A stretch of DNA of 32,579 nt, taken from JAAYDY01 sp964500225 (GTDB lineage: Bacteria > Planctomycetota > Phycisphaerae > FEN-1346 > JAACEH01). Every line of letters starts with the position of its first letter. Position 1 is the first letter of the stretch. The stretch is taken from NCBI GenBank assembly GCA_964500225.1, contig CAZCOA010000032.1, forward strand, positions 1 to 32,579, given 5' to 3'. The notes under the pieces are model-generated. The model worked only from the letters and a program-made list of their open reading frames with translations, searched no databases and was not told the origin of the DNA. Below are positions 9,928 through 17,218 of the stretch, piece by piece. Both the position numbers and the translations under genes were made by a program.

Positions 9928-10195
9928 GAGTACAGCCGTAGAAGGACGCCCCCCACCGCAGACCACGAATCCGCGCGGTAGCGGGGATTCACCGCCGTCC
10001 GTGCCGATGGAGACCCGCGTCAATCGGGCCCCAGAGGACCCGCGGGCACTTCTCACATTGTGAACATCATTTTTCCAATTGCCATCCGGATTGATAGATG
10101 TTACTTAGCGTGTTGTTGTCGAGCCTCCTGCGGCAATACCTTTCTGCCCGGCGTTGAGACGGGGTAATCCGGCCGATGCCCGCGAGGAAATCTGA
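9928..10195. other. Intergenic region upstream of the transglutaminase-like gene
   Basis: 268 bases. The first half is G+C-rich with an imperfect gaatcc/ggattc hairpin near 9968-9991 that may end the PHP transcript. An A+T-rich patch at 10050-10110 holds the small palindrome TCACATTGTGA (10053-10063) and a possible promoter. No gene seen. Confidence 0.45.
10079..10107 (+). promoter_or_regulatory. Candidate promoter for the transglutaminase-like/RHS island
   Basis: TTGCCA (10079-10084), 17 bases, TACTTA (10102-10107), inside the only A+T-rich patch near the gene. The -10 is poor. The palindrome TCACATTGTGA ends 15 bases upstream of the -35 and could be an operator. Confidence 0.3.
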
Positions 10196-11441
10196 ATGGC
10201 GCGGCGAAACCCAGCACAAACGCGGAAGCGACCCGCATCGAACCGACGGGGATTACCCGTCAGGTTGTTCCTGCTAGCGCTGCCTGCGGCCGTTGCAGCC
10301 GCGATTGGATATACGGTATTCTCTTCTGCCCCCCCCGCGTGGCGCAACTGAGTCCGTGACACGCCGCGCGCCCAAGACTGCTCGCAAAGCCGAAACGCTT
10401 GATGCCCTGCTCGCCCTGTCGCCCGAGGAACTGGCTGACGTGGACATCGCAGAGATGAATCTGCTCTGTGCGAAGGGCTTGCCCGGCGCGGAGAACCTGA
10501 ACATCCGCGACGCGCTGACGACGCTGGACAGGTGGTCCGAGCGTGTCCGGTTTGAGACGCAGCGGCACTTCTATCGCCTGACCGACGCACGATACGCCGA
10601 GTATTACCGGCACAGTGAGGCCTACATGCGAGCCTCGATGCTGTTGCAGGTGCTCCAGGAAGATCTCGGCGTCAGATACGACATGACCGCCCGGGACAAC
10701 TTCGACTTCAGCGATTCCCGCGTGGCGTTCATCCACGGGATGATCCCGGCCCAGGGGCAGACGGCGGCCGAGACACGGGGCGGCACGTGCGTCTCGATGC
10801 CCGTGATGTACGTCGCCGTCGGTCGCCGACTCGGCTATCCTCTGAGGCTCGCCACCACCCGAGGCCACATCTTCGTCCGCTGGGACGGGCTGGACCACGC
10901 GAATCCCGCCTGGCGAGAGAGGTTCAACATCGAAGGCGCGGGCCATGGCTTCAGCAGCTTCGACGACGATTACTACGCCACCTGGCCCTTCCAGGTGACC
11001 GATGCCGAGATCAAGGCCAATGGCTACCTTGTCTCGCTGACGCCCACGGAGGAACTGGCCCAGTTTCTGGCCGCGCGCGGCCACTGCGGCACGGACCACG
11101 GGGAGCACGCATTCGCGGCCCGATGCTTCGAGAACGCCTACCGCTACGATACGAACCGCCGGTGCTACCGCGACTGGTTCCTGAAGGCGGCAACGATGTG
11201 CAGCTATCGCCCGGCGACGCCCGCCCTGGCCCGGCTCCTTCAGCAGGACATGGGGCTCGACAAGACTCTCGAATCCGTCCTGAGTCAACAGCAAGACGCC
11301 GCGCGACGCGAGTGGTTACGCAAGCAGTTGCCGGGGCACGACGTCGCAGGGCCTGGTTCCACGCCTGCGACGCCCGGCCTGCTGCAGCCGGAGGCCGCGA
11401 CGATGTTTCAACCGCCGACGATGGAACCAACAGCGAATTGA
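10196..11441 (+). CDS. Transglutaminase-like (SirB1-type) protein, frameshifted at a C8 tract
   Basis: The body (from about 10350 to 11441) is a transglutaminase-like protein. The catalytic cysteine lies in GGTCVSMPVMYVA (codon at 10788), followed by the histidine in TTRGHIFVRWDG, as in SirB1/Transglut_core2 proteins. The C-terminal part is helical and the last 40 residues are proline-rich. An ATG at 10196 with a good GAGGAA site begins a basic leader and a hydrophobic anchor (LFLLALPAAVAAAIGYTVF) but ends at TGA 10349. Removing one C from the run of eight at 10329-10336 joins the anchor in frame to the enzyme, with the cysteine becoming residue 198. Either the tract is a sequencing error or slippage site, or translation begins inside (frame open from 10293). 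The RHS gene follows after 53 bases. Confidence 0.75.
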
Positions 11442-11494
11442 CACGAGACGAAGGTTCAACGGAAACGTATAATCACCGGAAGGAGCTTCATCAC

Positions 11495-12415
11495 ATGAGA
11501 CGCAGCCGCTTTGTCGCCACTGTCGGAGCCGTCCTGGCCCTTGCCGCCTTCGCCGCCGACGCCCAGGCCGTCTACCATCCGACCATGGGCCGGTTCATGA
11601 GCCGCGACCCGGGGCCCGGAGCGATGATGGAGGCTCGCGCACCTCGTACCACAGGCGGTCCGGCCATGGGCGGCGCGTTCGTGCCACGCGGTGCCGTGGG
11701 GCCATACCACGATGGGATGAACCTCTACCAGTACTGTCGAAGCACCCCTGGCGTCTTCGTTGATCCTACAGGGTTGGCGGTTTCTGGCAGATTGCTTTAT
11801 GATACCGAAACCGTCCACGCAACCACTGCGGCTTGGAAAGCCGTGAGGACAAGCTCAAGCTACGGGGGGCAAACCGTGAGCAATCGGTTGCCTGCGGTCG
11901 CGGCAACGTACACTCCAGCGAGCCCGTGCTGTTGCACATTTCACATCGAGGCATATGACTATGGCGTGACTTCCGACGTTCCTGGTGTTGGCGTAGTGTA
12001 CGCGGATGGATTTCTGGGCATAGGCAGGGCCACAATGACCGCTGCCCTTGTCGCTACTGTCTCCCTACACGAGGGATACCACCGCGCTGACCACATCGCG
12101 GTATGGCGAAAGTACATCGGCATCCTGACGGACACTCGAACATGCTGTTACACTCGCGGATTGTGGATCTTCACGCACGGAGATGCTCAGAGTACGGCCG
12201 AATGTGACGACCGCGCCAAACTCCTCGAAGAGTACCTCATCGATCAGCTGAGGGATTACCAGCATGCCGTGGCTGACCAAATCGATTCAAGGGTGACTAT
12301 GTCATCGCCAGCCGCCGCCCACACTGCTGCGCACACTGCGGCCACGACTTATGCCGCTACAATGGCGATGCGCGACTGGAGTTGTGATGATACAGTGTAC
12401 TGGTTTTACCCGTGA
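11495..12415 (+). CDS. Small exported RHS-core protein with C-terminal HEGYH domain
   Basis: 306 residues. A signal peptide (1-25, ending AQA) leads directly into an RHS-associated core: YHPTMGRFMSRDPGPG (about 27-42) and NLYQYCRSTPGVFVDPTGL (about 76-97). No YD repeats precede it, unlike ordinary RHS proteins, which are over 1,000 residues. After DPTGL, where RHS proteins carry variable toxin tips, comes a unique domain (about 98-306) with a CCC cluster (ASPCCCTFHIEAY) and SLHEGYHRADH (H192, E193, H196, H200). HExxH is the zinc-protease signature, so a metallopeptidase effector is possible but unproven. AAGGAG precedes the ATG. The three-helix membrane protein follows after 13 bases. Confidence 0.8.
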   Translation: MRRSRFVATVGAVLALAAFAADAQAVYHPTMGRFMSRDPGPGAMMEARAPRTTGGPAMGGAFVPRGAVGPYHDGMNLYQYCRSTPGVFVDPTGLAVSGRLLYDTETVHATTAAWKAVRTSSSYGGQTVSNRLPAVAATYTPASPCCCTFHIEAYDYGVTSDVPGVGVVYADGFLGIGRATMTAALVATVSLHEGYHRADHIAVWRKYIGILTDTRTCCYTRGLWIFTHGDAQSTAECDDRAKLLEEYLIDQLRDYQHAVADQIDSRVTMSSPAAAHTAAHTAATTYAATMAMRDWSCDDTVYWFYP

Positions 12416-12428
12416 ATGGGAGGTGAGT

Positions 12429-12788
12429 ATGATCGTGGCCACGCTTTATGCATTGCCTTTGTGGCAGGAGATCACGCACTTGATAGTGCCGCCAGCGTTC
12501 ATGCTGGGAGCGGCTGTCGTTCATGTTCTCAATAGCCATCGCTGGGCCCGCTACACGTACTGGATCACCATCGGAGCAGGTGTAGCATACTACGTGTCCC
12601 AAGTCATGGCCGCCGGCTGGAGAGAACTCATACCTCATGGTCCGGACGATTCGATATATGACCCAAGATGGACGCTCCGATTTGCGGTCAAGCTGATTGC
12701 TGTTGTTGCTGTGCTTGTTGCAGTTTCACTTCCGTTCTGGAGAAGATGGGTGAGATGGAAATGTGGGCTAGCGGACCGTCACGTTTGA
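12429..12788 (+). CDS. Three-helix membrane protein, candidate immunity partner
   Basis: 119 residues with three hydrophobic segments at about 14-33, 42-62 and 90-109, and a basic C-terminus (RRWVRWK). No family recognised. The frame is open further upstream, but GGGAGG stands just before the ATG at 12429, 13 bases after the RHS stop. A small integral membrane protein immediately behind an RHS tip is a common place for an immunity protein, and this is the only reason to suggest that role. It could instead be an unrelated hypothetical protein. Confidence 0.65.
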   Translation: MIVATLYALPLWQEITHLIVPPAFMLGAAVVHVLNSHRWARYTYWITIGAGVAYYVSQVMAAGWRELIPHGPDDSIYDPRWTLRFAVKLIAVVAVLVAVSLPFWRRWVRWKCGLADRHV

Positions 12789-12793
12789 GTCTG

Positions 12794-12893
12794 CGGGTTC
12801 ACACTCTGAAGGGCGCAGCCCCAGAACGTGCACTGCCCGACACAGGGCACACGTTGGCGTCGGCTTCGCCGTCGCTCCAGAGTGTGACACCCG
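12794..12893. repeat. Structured inverted-repeat element (cloverleaf-like)
   Basis: A 10-base perfect inverted repeat, tcacactctg (12799-12808) with cagagtgtga (12878-12887), continues outward for five more pairs (12794-12798 with 12889-12893) with one bulged C at 12888. Inside are three hairpins: gggc/gccc at 12811-12821, aacgtg/cacgtt with tgccc/gggca at 12825-12855, and cggc/gccg at 12861-12871. It starts six bases after one stop codon and ends 28 bases before the next start. There is no T-run after it, so it is not a typical terminator. It could be a small RNA, an mRNA-stabilising structure or a mobile palindromic element. Confidence 0.6.
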
Positions 12894-12921
12894 GCCTGCG
12901 GGATTAAGGCGAGGACTCATC

Positions 12922-13233
12922 ATGAACCAGTTGACATCGGGCGCGTGCGTCTTGTGCGTACTGAGCCTTGTCGGATGCGGCCCCACAACCAGAGGCGCTG
13001 ATCGCGTTACAATGCACACCGCTCGCTTGGTGGATGTGTTCGCAGAAGCGACAGTGTACGAGGATTACTTGATAGGCTTTGCCAGCGAGCCGTCCGAGAA
13101 CTGGGTCAGCGCGGCCAAGCTGATAGATCGCCCAGATGCAGAAGATGCGGTGAGAATGCGATGGAAGGAAATGACCGATGTGGGAAGAAGCCGAACTATG
13201 GACCCAGGAATGGGTGGGCAAGTGGAACGATAA
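12922..13233 (+). CDS. Small lipoprotein, coding frame probably shifted near 13177
   Basis: As read, 103 residues with a type II signal peptide ending in the lipobox LVGC (cysteine 19), so a lipid-anchored envelope protein. Family unknown. Codon use in this frame is ordinary up to KEMTD (about 13179), then turns to rare gga, aga, cga and cca codons. At the same place the next frame becomes well-formed (WEEAELWTQEWVGKW) and runs to 13330. Dropping one base near 13180 fuses the two into about 135 residues. This suggests a frameshift or error rather than a natural C-terminus. The structured element lies just upstream. Confidence 0.6.
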   Translation: MNQLTSGACVLCVLSLVGCGPTTRGADRVTMHTARLVDVFAEATVYEDYLIGFASEPSENWVSAAKLIDRPDAEDAVRMRWKEMTDVGRSRTMDPGMGGQVER

Positions 13234-13330
13234 CTGCTGCCGTTTCGATGGCAAGTGGACTCCCAAAGACAAAGTGCCAGGCGGCGCCGATTGCTGCGAC
13301 AAAGCCACAGAGGCATCAGGGACAAAATGA
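13178..13330 (+). CDS. Short W/C-rich frame, separate small gene or shifted end of the lipoprotein
   Basis: 50 codons from ATG 13178, with AAGGA eight bases upstream. The sequence is tryptophan-rich and holds two cysteine pairs (WNDNCCRFDGKW and GGADCCDKA). It overlaps the lipoprotein gene by 56 bases and its TGA overlaps the ATG of the next gene (ATGA at 13327-13330). It may be a real overlapping gene, but its codon use continues that of the lipoprotein, so a frameshifted C-terminus is the better reading. No family recognised. Confidence 0.45.
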   Translation: MWEEAELWTQEWVGKWNDNCCRFDGKWTPKDKVPGGADCCDKATEASGTK

Positions 13331-13743
13331 CCGGAGGCGCAGCACGAGCAGCGCTTGCTGAACATGCGGAGACGAGATCAATGAGGCTGGTCTATCAGCT
13401 GCGTGCAAACGCATTCTGTGCGGGGATCGGGGGCATTGTGGGTGCCCTGCTCACCGTGCCTGTCATGCTCCTCGCTTTCATCTCCGCAGGCGGGGGGCAT
13501 GGAGACTACCTTGGGGCCATGCTACTGTTGCCCTACGCCATGGTCATCCCGACGTGGTGTGATGCGCCTATGAGTTGACCGTTCCTTATAGTGGCATTTG
13601 CGCAATTCCCACTCTATGGCATACTGCTTGGTGCATCCGTGTCAAGCCTTAGGGCTCTGTTTGTCACCGTGTGTGTGATCCTTGGTTTACACGCTGTGGT
13701 TGCCGGAGGCTGCCTTATCCACCTGGTGGGGTGGTATCCGTAG
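13327..13743 (+). pseudogene. Small membrane protein interrupted by an in-frame TGA
   Basis: From ATG 13327 (or 13381, MRLVYQLRANAFC) the frame encodes two hydrophobic segments and reaches TGA at 13576-13578 after PTWCDAPMS. Without changing frame it continues immediately as PFLIVAFAQFPLYGILLGA and then VTVCVILGLHAVVAGGC to TAG at 13741-13743. The joined protein would be 138 residues with about four membrane helices, and one base change (TGA to TGG) would restore it. TGA ends many intact genes here, so recoding to tryptophan is unlikely. A nonsense mutation or sequencing error is favoured. Family unknown; its place suggests another immunity-like protein. Confidence 0.6.
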
Positions 13744-14176
13744 CAGAGGCGGCGGGTGGCTGGCGGAGCGTGGGCACGGGCGGCGGCAAGAGCGATCGTA
13801 AGTGCTTGCCAATAAACACGATGCGGCACACACAATGGCGGAGCTTGCCGGATGCGGTTTGGAACCCGCGCGGAATCGTCGGGAGGCGCCTTTGGCTTGG
13901 CCGCGAACATGCCTGACGGGGCGGGCATGGCCGCCGGCCCCCAAGTCTGAGGGTGAACGGCCCTGGGGCCCTTGGGATTGGGGTGGAGAGGGGCCGGGGA
14001 CACAAGATTTTTTCTGAATTTGGCATGCGGCCCCATTGACTTCTATTGGCCGATGGTATGATTGAAAGGCGTGGGTTGGCGGGGCGCTGAACTGCCGGCT
14101 CTGTAAGCCTTCCATGCGGAGGGCTGAGCCTCCTGACGCCCGGTACGGCAATCCACAGTGGAGCAGATTCAACTCT
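13744..14176. other. Non-coding stretch with several G+C-rich hairpins
   Basis: 433 bases between the broken membrane protein and the DUF2156 gene. Frames here have atypical composition (runs of W, P, G and R) and no ribosome sites, so none is called. Hairpins include catgcc/ggcatg near 13908-13930 and cccaag/cttggg near 13939-13976. A T6 run at 14008-14013 and the promoter at 14036-14062 follow. Confidence 0.5.
14036..14062 (+). promoter_or_regulatory. Candidate promoter for the DUF2156-GNAT gene
   Basis: TTGACT (14036-14041) and TATGAT (14057-14062), each five of six consensus bases. The spacer is 15 bases, shorter than the usual 16-18, so strength is uncertain. A start near 14069 gives a leader of about 108 bases to the ATG at 14177. 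Confidence 0.4.
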
Positions 14177-15781
14177 ATGGGAGACGATCCTGATGGATCG
14201 TATGGGCTACGCGGCGTCCTGATTGAGGACAAGCCCTTATTCGATTCCTACTACGCAGCAACCCCAAGCCGCCTTTCCGATTACAGTTTTGCCGGGACAT
14301 TCATGTGGAGGCACCCGATCCATCTGCGCTGGACGGTTCTCCACGGGCACCTGTGCGTGTTCGCCAACGGTGAAAACGGGCTGACGATGATCGCACCTCC
14401 GTTGGGCGACGGCAACTTCGAGGCCGCCCTGCGCGACTCGATCGAAATCTGCCGCGACTTCAACCACAGGACCGGCCACCAGGGCAACATGGCCATCGAG
14501 TACGTCAGCGCCCCGATCCGCGAGCGGTTTCCGGCCGGTTTCACGGCCGAGCCGATGGGCGGCGACTACGTGTACTCGACCGAGAAGATGATTACCCTGG
14601 CCGGCGGCGAGTTGTCCAGCAAACGGCACGACCGCAAGCGGTTCATGACGCGTTATGTCGCCCGGACGGAGCCGTTCGGTCCGCAGCATGTGCAGCCATG
14701 CCTGGAACTGCTCGCCAAATGGCAGCACCAGCACACCGACAGCCAAGACAGCCTGGGCCAGACGATCGGCATCAAGCGGGCCAAGGAGAGCTTTGCCACG
14801 GCCGAGGCCATTCGCCATTGGGACGCCATCGGTCTGAAGGGCATGGTGCTATACGCGGGCGACGAGATGGTGGGTTTCACCTTCGGCGAACTGCTTGGCC
14901 CGGATACGTGCAACATTTTGATCGAAAAGACCGACCGGACCTACGCCGGATCGGCTCAGTACATTTTCAGCGAGTTTTGCCGCCAGATGTGGTCGGCGAC
15001 CACGTGGTGCAATGCGGGCGACGACTGGGACATTCCGTCGCTGGCCTACACCAAGCAGAGCTACCGTCCGGCGTTTCGGATCGAGAAGTGGCGTATGATT
15101 CCTGTGCCGGCGACGGTGGTGGCGGTGGGAGCCGGCCTGGCGGACGTTTCGTCGGTCGCGGCAACGGTGGCAGCCGAAGAGGTCGCGCAGCCTCCGAGCG
15201 TCGAGTCGCCGTCGGACGACGCCACCTTGGTGACGCTCCCGACGGTGGAGGCCATGACGGCAACGTCGGCCGCGGATATGGCTGCGACGCCGGCGGCGGG
15301 CTTCGGCAGCGTAACACAGGAGGCCCGGGAATCCGACGTGGACGAGTTGGCGGCCCTGGAGAACCGATGTTTCGACGCCACGACGGCCATAACGCGGCGG
15401 CAATGGAAGTACCTGATTCGCAGCCGCACGGCGGATGTGCGTGTGGTGCGCCGCGAGAATCGCATTATTGCCAGTATGGTGGTGCTGCGGTTCCGTGTAC
15501 ACAAGGGAGTGCTGAGCCGCATCTACAGCCTGTCGGTGGATGCCGAGTACCGGCACCAGGGCCTGGGCCGCGCAATGGTGAACGAGGCCATCGAGCAGTT
15601 GCGGCACGACGGGGTCCGCGTGGCCGTGCTGGAGGTAGATCAGGAGAATCTGCCGGCGATCAGACTCTATGAGAAGCTGGGGTTCCGGACCGTGCGGTCG
15701 CTGACCGACTACTACGGCCCGGGGCGACACGGATGGAAGATGCGTCTGGATCTGGCCCAGGCGCCGCTGCTGGCGACCTGA
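14177..15781 (+). CDS. DUF2156 domain fused to a GNAT acetyltransferase
   Basis: 534 residues, cytoplasmic. Residues about 8-300 match DUF2156 (the fold of the lysylphosphatidylglycerol synthase catalytic domain), with DKPLFDSYYAATPSRLSDYSF, MWRHPIHLRW and DWDIPSLAYTKQSYRPAF. An Ala/Val/Thr-rich linker of roughly 70 residues follows. Residues about 374-525 form a GNAT domain with SLSVDAEYRHQGLGRAMV (acetyl-CoA loop) and NLPAIRLYEKLGFRTVRS, of RimI type. Both halves share the GNAT-like fold, so this is a tandem acyl/aminoacyl-transferase. The substrate is unknown. ATG 14177 is preferred over 14114 because a GGAG lies upstream and the family N-terminus begins after it. Confidence 0.82.
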   Translation: MGDDPDGSYGLRGVLIEDKPLFDSYYAATPSRLSDYSFAGTFMWRHPIHLRWTVLHGHLCVFANGENGLTMIAPPLGDGNFEAALRDSIEICRDFNHRTGHQGNMAIEYVSAPIRERFPAGFTAEPMGGDYVYSTEKMITLAGGELSSKRHDRKRFMTRYVARTEPFGPQHVQPCLELLAKWQHQHTDSQDSLGQTIGIKRAKESFATAEAIRHWDAIGLKGMVLYAGDEMVGFTFGELLGPDTCNILIEKTDRTYAGSAQYIFSEFCRQMWSATTWCNAGDDWDIPSLAYTKQSYRPAFRIEKWRMIPVPATVVAVGAGLADVSSVAATVAAEEVAQPPSVESPSDDATLVTLPTVEAMTATSAADMAATPAAGFGSVTQEARESDVDELAALENRCFDATTAITRRQWKYLIRSRTADVRVVRRENRIIASMVVLRFRVHKGVLSRIYSLSVDAEYRHQGLGRAMVNEAIEQLRHDGVRVAVLEVDQENLPAIRLYEKLGFRTVRSLTDYYGPGRHGWKMRLDLAQAPLLAT

Positions 15782-15828
15782 GTCGGCGAGCGGCGGGCTG
15801 CATGGAAGCCCCTGTGATGAGGCAAGAA

Positions 15829-15862
15829 ACGCACGGACGGCCTGAACGGGTCGTCCGTGCGT
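15829..15862. terminator. Bidirectional terminator between convergent genes
   Basis: Perfect 11-base arms acgcacggacg (15829-15839) and cgtccgtgcgt (15852-15862). Inner pairs extend it to about 14 with a six-base loop. On the minus strand it is followed by TTTCTTG and on the plus strand by a weaker T-rich stretch. It sits between the stop codons of two facing genes. Confidence 0.75.
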
Positions 15863-15874
15863 CGTATTGTGGTT

Positions 15875-17218
15875 TCATGCTTCGACCAACGGAGCCTGGC
15901 GAGTACTTAGGCCCTGCCGGGCGGGGGCCAGCGGATCGGCGAAACTGATGAGGTCGCACTGCCACCGTGGTTGCTGGTCGCCGTCGCGGCGTGGAAGCTC
16001 GATCCACGGGCACGTGTAGCAGCGGCCGCCGGGATGAACAGCGTGACACTGGGCCATTCGCACGTGGCGTCCGTCGTCGAGGCGCAGGGCACCGTGGTCG
16101 TCATAGCGGCCGGTGCGCAGGTTGTAGGTGACCAGGTGCGTGGCCTGCTGGATGCGGAGGCTGTCGCCGCTCGTGTCGCGGCCGTAGGTGCTGGTCAGGT
16201 AGTAGAGCGTTTCGCGGTCGGGTCCGAGTTGGAGCGTCAGGTAGCCGTAGCGGAACGGTTCGAATTGGCCGGTGCGTCGCAGGTCGGCGGCGGCAATGCG
16301 TTCGATGAGGTCGAGTTTGCGGGCCGCAGGATCGAACCGGAAAAGCCAGCCGCTCTTGGGATGGACGCCGTAGAAGCACTGCGATTCCTCGTGCCAGAGG
16401 ATGTCGCGCCAGTTGTAGCCCTGGTGGCCCGGCTTGTGGGGATCCCACTGGCCAAGGATGTCGCGTCGCAAGGTGACGCCGTCGAGGGGGGCGACGCGGT
16501 CGGCGTCGGGATCGTACACATGCACCTGGCCGTCGGCGTTGGTAAAATAGACGCGTCCGTCGCGCGGATCGACGGCGAAACTGCGGACGAGGCAGAAGTA
16601 CTGGTCGCCGCGGCCGACTTCGCCGCCGCGCGACACGGGACCGAGATTGCGCAGGCTGCGGCGGTCGATGTCGTAGATAAGAAAGAACCCCTTGGGCCAT
16701 GTCAGGCCATAGAGGCGTCCGCGTCGGGCGTCCATGTTCAACGTCAGGATGCCTTCTTCGGGGGGCGCCTTGGCGAGGTCCTCCACACGGCCGGAAGCCA
16801 TGTGCAGCCGCATCAGGTGGCCGCCGGGGTACGGTTTGTAGCCGTCGGGAATCGGGGCGGGTTCCTCGCGGTCGTCGGTGGTGGCGAAGTAGCCGTAATG
16901 CGTCGCGAAGTAGAGCCAGCCGTCCAGCTCGTAGAACGGGCTGTGACTCTTGCCCTGCGGCAGCGTCCTGGCGCCGCGTTCGCCGGCGGCCTCGCCGAGA
17001 TCGCAGATCAGCGTCAGGACGTCGCGCGACGGATCGTAGCGGTACACTCGGCCGTGCGTGTCGATGTTGTGCGTGCTGAGGGTGAAGTAAAGGGAGCCGT
17101 CGCCGACGATTGTCAGGGAATAGAAATTGGAGTCGGCCTTCTCGAAGCCCGACAAATGCAACCGACAGGGAATCACCTTCTCGTGATCATTGTCTTTGCC
17201 GCACAACGCATTTGCCAT
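15875..17218 (-). CDS. Putative beta-propeller protein, function unknown
   Basis: 447 residues with no signal peptide or membrane helix. It has repeated blade-like units with a pattern of hydrophobic strand plus Y/F-x-Y-D: GRVYRYDPSRD, GGHLMRLHMASG, FFLIYDIDRRS, GQVHVYDPDAD, GWLFRFDPAAR and HLVTYNLRTG. These suggest a six- or seven-bladed propeller of the kind seen in uncharacterised WD40-like or SMP-30-like proteins. No catalytic motif identified. GAGGAC lies before the ATG at 17218. It converges on the DUF2156-GNAT gene. It may bind sugar or protein ligands, but nothing in the sequence settles this. Confidence 0.65.
   Translation of the reverse strand: MANALCGKDNDHEKVIPCRLHLSGFEKADSNFYSLTIVGDGSLYFTLSTHNIDTHGRVYRYDPSRDVLTLICDLGEAAGERGARTLPQGKSHSPFYELDGWLYFATHYGYFATTDDREEPAPIPDGYKPYPGGHLMRLHMASGRVEDLAKAPPEEGILTLNMDARRGRLYGLTWPKGFFLIYDIDRRSLRNLGPVSRGGEVGRGDQYFCLVRSFAVDPRDGRVYFTNADGQVHVYDPDADRVAPLDGVTLRRDILGQWDPHKPGHQGYNWRDILWHEESQCFYGVHPKSGWLFRFDPAARKLDLIERIAAADLRRTGQFEPFRYGYLTLQLGPDRETLYYLTSTYGRDTSGDSLRIQQATHLVTYNLRTGRYDDHGALRLDDGRHVRMAQCHAVHPGGRCYTCPWIELPRRDGDQQPRWQCDLISFADPLAPARQGLSTRQAPLVEA

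Noticed and set aside
10787..11494. Upstream extension of the RHS reading frame
   Set aside because: The frame is open by chance within the transglutaminase gene; the signal peptide and ribosome site fix the start at 11495.
12794..12893. Integron attC site
   Set aside because: The inverted repeat with a bulge recalls attC, but the conserved RYYYAAC and GTTRRRY ends are absent and no integrase is present in the window.
13576..13578. TGA recoded as tryptophan or selenocysteine
   Set aside because: Many intact genes in the window end with TGA, and no selenocysteine-insertion hairpin was apparent right after this codon.
13802..14017. Possible 71-codon gene upstream of the DUF2156 gene
   Set aside because: There is no ribosome site, the composition is W/P/G/R-rich, and it overlaps hairpin-forming sequence just before the promoter.
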